A stretch of 64,000 bases of DNA, from the NCBI GenBank assembly GCA_023548195.1, contig JAJHZJ010000014.1, positions 15,042,718 to 15,106,717 on the forward strand. Direction: 5' to 3'. Positions 53,001-59,000 of this stretch are shown here, piece after piece (the stretch's first letter is position 1; each line of letters starts with the position of its first letter). The notes beneath the pieces were generated by a model. The model worked only from the letters and a program-made list of their open reading frames with translations, was not told where the DNA came from and searched no databases. Made by a program: the position numbers and the translations under genes. The stretch comes from Bettongia penicillata ogilbyi. Its lineage: Eukaryota > Chordata > Mammalia > Diprotodontia > Potoroidae.

Positions 53001-56000
53001 ACTTGCATGGACTGATGCAAAGTGAAATGTACTGGTAAAAGTAACACCAATATTGTAAGATGACCAGCTGTGAATGACTTAGCTATTCTCACAAAACAAC
53101 AATGAACACAACTCTGAAGGATGTAGGATGAAAAAAGCTATACATCCCCAGAGAAAGAACTGATAGTGTCTAATCTTTTTTCTAAACTTTCTTTATTTTT
53201 CTTGAGTTTTTAAAAATGTTTTTCTTTTACAACATGACCGTTATGGATGTGTTTTACATGACTGCACATATATAACCTATATGGAATTACTTGACCTCTC
53301 AATGGGGGAAGGGATGGGGAAGCAGAGAGAGAGAGAGGAAGGGAAATAATTTGGAATTCAAAGTTTTAAAAACAAATGTTAAAAATTGTTTTTACATGTA
53401 AATGGGGAAAAATTAAATGCTAAATAAATGCAAAAAAGAAAAGTAATTTTCCTTAACAAGGGAAAAGGTGCTTGACTTGCCATTCTTGTTCCCAGAATAT
53501 TTCAATCCCAAGGAGGTCACTATTCCTCCACCAATTAGACATTCATCACTCATTTTGCACCTCTCTCCCTATTTCTGTGTATCTCTTCTCCCTTTCCTGA
53601 CATTAATCTTTCAACACTTTACACTATTCAATTTATTCTGTCTTCTCAACCTAGTTTTAAAACTATAAATTGAGGGGTAGCTAAGTAGCACAATGAAGGC
53701 CCTGGAGGCAGGAGGACCTGAGTTCAAATTCAGTTTTCAGACCCCTGACACTTACTAGCTATGTGACCGTGGGCAAGTCACTTACTTAACCCCTATTGCT
53801 TCGCCTCCCCCCTCAAAACAAAACAAAACAAAAAAACACACACACCCAAAAACTCCAAAATATAAATTGTTCATCTTTACTAAGTTTGTGCAAAGGTCAT
53901 GGGTAATAGTGTCCACAGTTCTTCCCTTGTGCTAGAAATAAAAATCCTTTGGCTAAGTATGAAAATGTAGCATACTGGGTTAATTCTTCAACAACTCTTC
54001 TCTATGTTGGCTGACTTCCAGCTTATCACTGTCCTTTTCAAAATATGGTGCCCAGAAATGAACACTCTAGAGGTGGCCTGACCAAGACCATCAACTCATC
54101 AGTCCCTCAGATCTATTACTGAGCCTCATATTTCATTAGGCTTTTTTTTTTTTGCTGCTATATTATCATCACATTGTCGACCTGTTTCACTATTGGATCG
54201 TTAAACCCCATCTATCGTTTTCAAAGTGATATTCGAGCCATACTTTTCCATCTTGTACTTAAAAAAAAAAGTTTTATTGAAGAAATTTGTCTTTACATTA
54301 GTCATTTCCAAGTACTTTCAGACTGAACCCTCCCCTCTCCTGTGACAAAGAAAAACAATGAAACAAAAAAAATTTAATATAGAAACCTTTCTAAGACTAC
54401 ATAAATATTCTGTGCCCCACAGTACAGTACCCCACTTTTCTGCCATGAAGGGGCAAGGTATGTTTTACCTTTCCTTATGGACTTTTCCCCATTACTTCAG
54501 TGTTCAACTTCCTTTTACTGATTTTTTTCATTTATATTGTTGTTCCTTACTGGGCCTGACCTGACTCAGACTAGGAGGGGACTGTCCTGTGCCAGATAAT
54601 AGGAATGAAAAGAGACGCCTAGATCATTCAACATTAACAAAAGGATATTTACTTAGTCACAACAGAAGAATATTCAATAAGGACACACGCTAAGGCCACC
54701 TGAGCTGATCTAGCGTAAAGAAGCTCCACTGCTGGAGTCGCTCATTGTGGTCCACTAATCAAGAACACTTTTAAGTTCCTCATGGCTGTTTTCTATTCTG
54801 ACAACCAGAAGTGATGTCAAAAGCCTGAAGCCTGTAGTCCCTTAAGCTATCCAATTATCAAGAATGGCTTCATTATCTTTCATGAAAACACTTGGCCATT
54901 AGGTCATTCACAACTAGGAATTTTGACTCCTCTCTGCTCATACTTCTATCTTTAATTTTGTCCTTGTCCTACTACCAATTTCTAGTGAAATAAGTGAAAT
55001 AACAACAGGAAGATGGGGTATTCTTGCTTTATCTTTTTCTACTGTTTCTCCATTTCAATGCTGGATCTTTGTTGAAAATATATGCTTCCAATATCAGGTA
55101 TTCATTTTAAAAAATCAGAGACACAATATGTTTGTTTTCACAGGAAAAAGGTGACCATGGATAAAGCTATATTCGAGATAAAATCATATTCCCCACATAG
55201 TGACATAATTCTTCTCTGACTCTATCTACCATGCCCCAGAAACCTCTCCATCCTGGAAGTTTCATAAACTGGAATTACCCTCTGCCCCTTCAACCTTTCC
55301 CTCTGATTCCTCCCAGAATCTCCCTTTTAAGAAAGATACCAAGATCACAGAGATCTTTTATCACTCCAGAAGCTGCACTTTTGATTCTTCTCTGAGCTTC
55401 TCTTACCAAGCTCTAGTGCCAGGTACTTACATCTCCTTCTCTCTGCCCCTCCTCCACATCTCAGCTTCCTTTAATAAGGTGACTTTTTAGATTTTTCCCT
55501 CCATCAAAACTTAAAGTGTTGAGTTTTGCTTTTAGCAGTTATTAGACTATAGAAGAATTTAGTACTTTGTACCTAAAGGCAATATGTAGTCTGCTAATGG
55601 AGCACACCTTAAAATGTTTAGGGAACATTCCTAACTACTGACCCCAAAAGACTTTCTTTGTGCACAGATCTTTCCCATGATAAGACAGTAAAGGTTACAA
55701 AGAAATATGTTACTTGATACTGATTGAAAATGCTGAGGCTGAAAAAACAAACTAATGATAATTTTAGTTTGATAATTAGTTTAGCATCATTTGCTCAAAA
55801 AACTGCAGTTTTACTAGAACAGTCTTCAAACATTAGGTACTCACATCTCCTCCTTCACGTCCCCCCCCTCCATCTTCTAGCTTTCTTTTATAAGCTGTCT
55901 TTCTATGATTCAGTTTGTATTTCCAGAATTTAGCACAGTTCCTGGCATTTTCCAGAGTGAACATACTAGTACCCTGCTTTGGAGAAAAGGGGTGAAAACA

Positions 56001-59000
56001 CTATTCCATCACACTAGGTCATCTGCTGGAAGAGGAGAAACACAATTCCATCAAAAGCACCACACTACTTTCTAGGAAAGAGGAGAAAGGCCATTCCAAC
56101 AAATCTCCAGTCTTGCTCCAAGCAAGTATCTATTCAACTGAACCACAAGATTCCACCCAGAGACCTAGTGACCATGAAAATCTACTCAAACTCATCCCTC
56201 AGTGACAAACTCTCCCCATTCCAGCAAATCCTGTCTCCCCAGCTGTCACTCCATTCCTACCTACTACTCCTATTCTTACTTCCCCTTCAACCCCAAGCCC
56301 CCAAAATCCTACTCTAAAACTGCCTAAGCCTCCTACTGTTTTCTCTAGAATGCCTGCTCCACAGGCAACAAACTTACTCCATCCTAAATCTTTTACTTTT
56401 CCATTTGCTAAAACCTGGCTCCCTCCTGATAACACAGCTTCCGCTGGCCACTCTTTCCAGCACTGGTTGTATTTCCAAGCCCCAACTCAGAAGCTGAGGT
56501 AGGGGAGTTAGAAAACTTCTTACTCTCCATTGCCATTTCCATATTTTCCCCCTCCCACCATCACTTAGTAATCTTTCCTCTTTTGAGGATCACTCAATTC
56601 ATATCTAATTGCTCAATAAAATTCTGCTAGCTGTTGTCTACCAAGCTCCAAGAGGAACTTCCATTTTTCCCTCCATGATTTCAATGCCTAGCTCACAATC
56701 TTTCTTCTCAAATGCCTGCCCTCAAACTAGGGCAACATGCACACTAGTACTTCTTCTAACACCTTAACCTCTCAGTTCTTCAACTTATTAATTTCTCATG
56801 ACCTTCATCCCACCTCAGATGGTGATGGTCAGAGCCTTGATCTTGCCATCACTCATAAAAGCATTACTTACATGTTTATGAACTCTGAAATTCCCTTATC
56901 TGATCATGCTTGGCATTCTTTCTCTCCCCAAACAAAATTTTATTCTCCATTAATACCACAGTCTTGAAAATCCTGATGCTCAGTTCTCTCCCAAAGCATC
57001 CCCCTTACTCTAGCTACACTCCCCTCTTTTCTGAGAGGGTCTTCTTCCGTGCTCATCTCAATTTATCCATATGCTACTATCCCATGGGAAAACTCGGCTT
57101 TTCCAGCAAAAGCAATCCCCTCTACAAGTACAAGTGATGCCACTGTGTGTTCTCTTCAGTAAACTGCCTCCTCTATCTATCATCCCTACTTTGTCACTTA
57201 TCTTCAATTTCTCCCTGTCTACTTCCAGATTACCTAAAAACAAGCCTAGGTCCCCCCTATCCTTAAAAACTCTCACTTGATCTATCTCTATCTCAGCTAG
57301 TGTCCCTCATCTCCTACCTTTTGTGGCTAAATTCCTCGGGAAGGCCACTAGGTGTCTCTACTGCCTCTCTTCTTATTTTCTTAACTTTCTAGAGTCTTGT
57401 TTCTGATCTCACCTCTGGAGCGTATCATCTCTTAACTGGATTGTTGCAATAGCTTCATTAATCCATCTGCCGGACAGATAATCTTCCTAAAATGATCTTC
57501 TAAAGTTCAGGCTTAAACATGTCATTACCCTAACTCAGTAAACTCCAATGGCTCCATATCACCTCCAGGATCAAATATAAAATTTTCTATTTGGCATTCA
57601 AAGTCCTTTATAACCTGTCTCCTTCACCTTCCTGTTCTTCTGGACCCTCCTGGCTTAAGAGTGATTATCAATAGCAACTGTTGCTGTTTTCCTCCCAGCC
57701 TGATGTAGTTATTTTTCTTTGCCTCACTAAAGGGGCCATCCCCTGAATACTTCTTAAATAGGCCTATTTATTAAATGGCCTCACCCTAAGTGAGTACCTG
57801 AACAGACTTTGGTTTAAAGGGGCCAAGGTCTCCCACTGCATCCTGGGCCATCTCCAGTCATCCTGATGAATATCTGATCACGGGATTCAGATGGTTCTGG
57901 AGGAGAAATGAGGCTGGTGATCCTGCACAGCCCTCCCTCACTCAAAACAGTCAAGTGCAAGTCATATCATTTCTCTGATGGCATGGTCTTCTTTGGCAAC
58001 TAAGGACAAACACAACAACAATACACTACACCCTCCCATGTACCCAGTCAAGGTACTTCACCTCCCAACTGTGAGCATTTTCACTTGCTATCTTTGAATA
58101 CTCATCCCTCCTCATCTTAGCTCCATGACTTCCCCAGAATCCTTCAAGTTCTAGATAAAATCCCTTTTACAGGGGGTCTTTCCCAATCTCTCTTTAGAAC
58201 TTGTGTCTTCCTTTTGTTATTTCCTATTTATTCCACATCTATCTAGTTTGTACATTTATTTGAATACTGCCTCTCTCATTAGATTGTGAGCTCCTCAAGG
58301 GTATGGATTGTCTTCTGTCTTGGTATACCCACTGTTCAGCACACTACAGGTTCTTAATAAATGTTTCCTGACAAAACTGATTGGTATAGACTTGACTTGA
58401 AATATGATTGGAAAGGTAGCTGGCACTCTATTGTGGAGTGTCTTAAGAGTCCAGGCTAATGAGTCTGTATTTTATCTTAGAGACAACAAGTAGTCATTGA
58501 TGATTAGAGATGGGGAAGGTCAGATCTGTTTTAGGAGTATCAATTTGGTATTTATGTGGAGGACAGAATGGAGGCATCAAGAAAAATTAGTAGGCTTTTG
58601 CAATAGTTGTGGCAAGAGATGACAAGGGTCTGAACTAAAAAAAAAGAATTTGTATGAGTGAAGTGGGAAAAAAATGGAAATAGGATCAACAAGACCTAGG
58701 TACTGGCTGAATGGGTAAAAGGGAAAATGTTAAAAAAAAAAAAAAAAAAGGGTGAGGGAAGCCAAGGTTAATTCCAGGATTTGGAATCCAGTTTCCTTAC
58801 CTCTAAAATGGGAGTAATAAGTGTTATAACTACCTTAACAAGCCTGTTATAAAAATCAAATGCAATAAAGTACATAAGATGAGCTGTAAACTTTACATAT
58901 AACGCAATATCAATATAGCTACACTACTAAACCTCCCTCAGACCGTTTTCATTTCTCAATTTTGTACTTGTTTCTGAAACCAAGCTCCTTGAGGGCGGGT

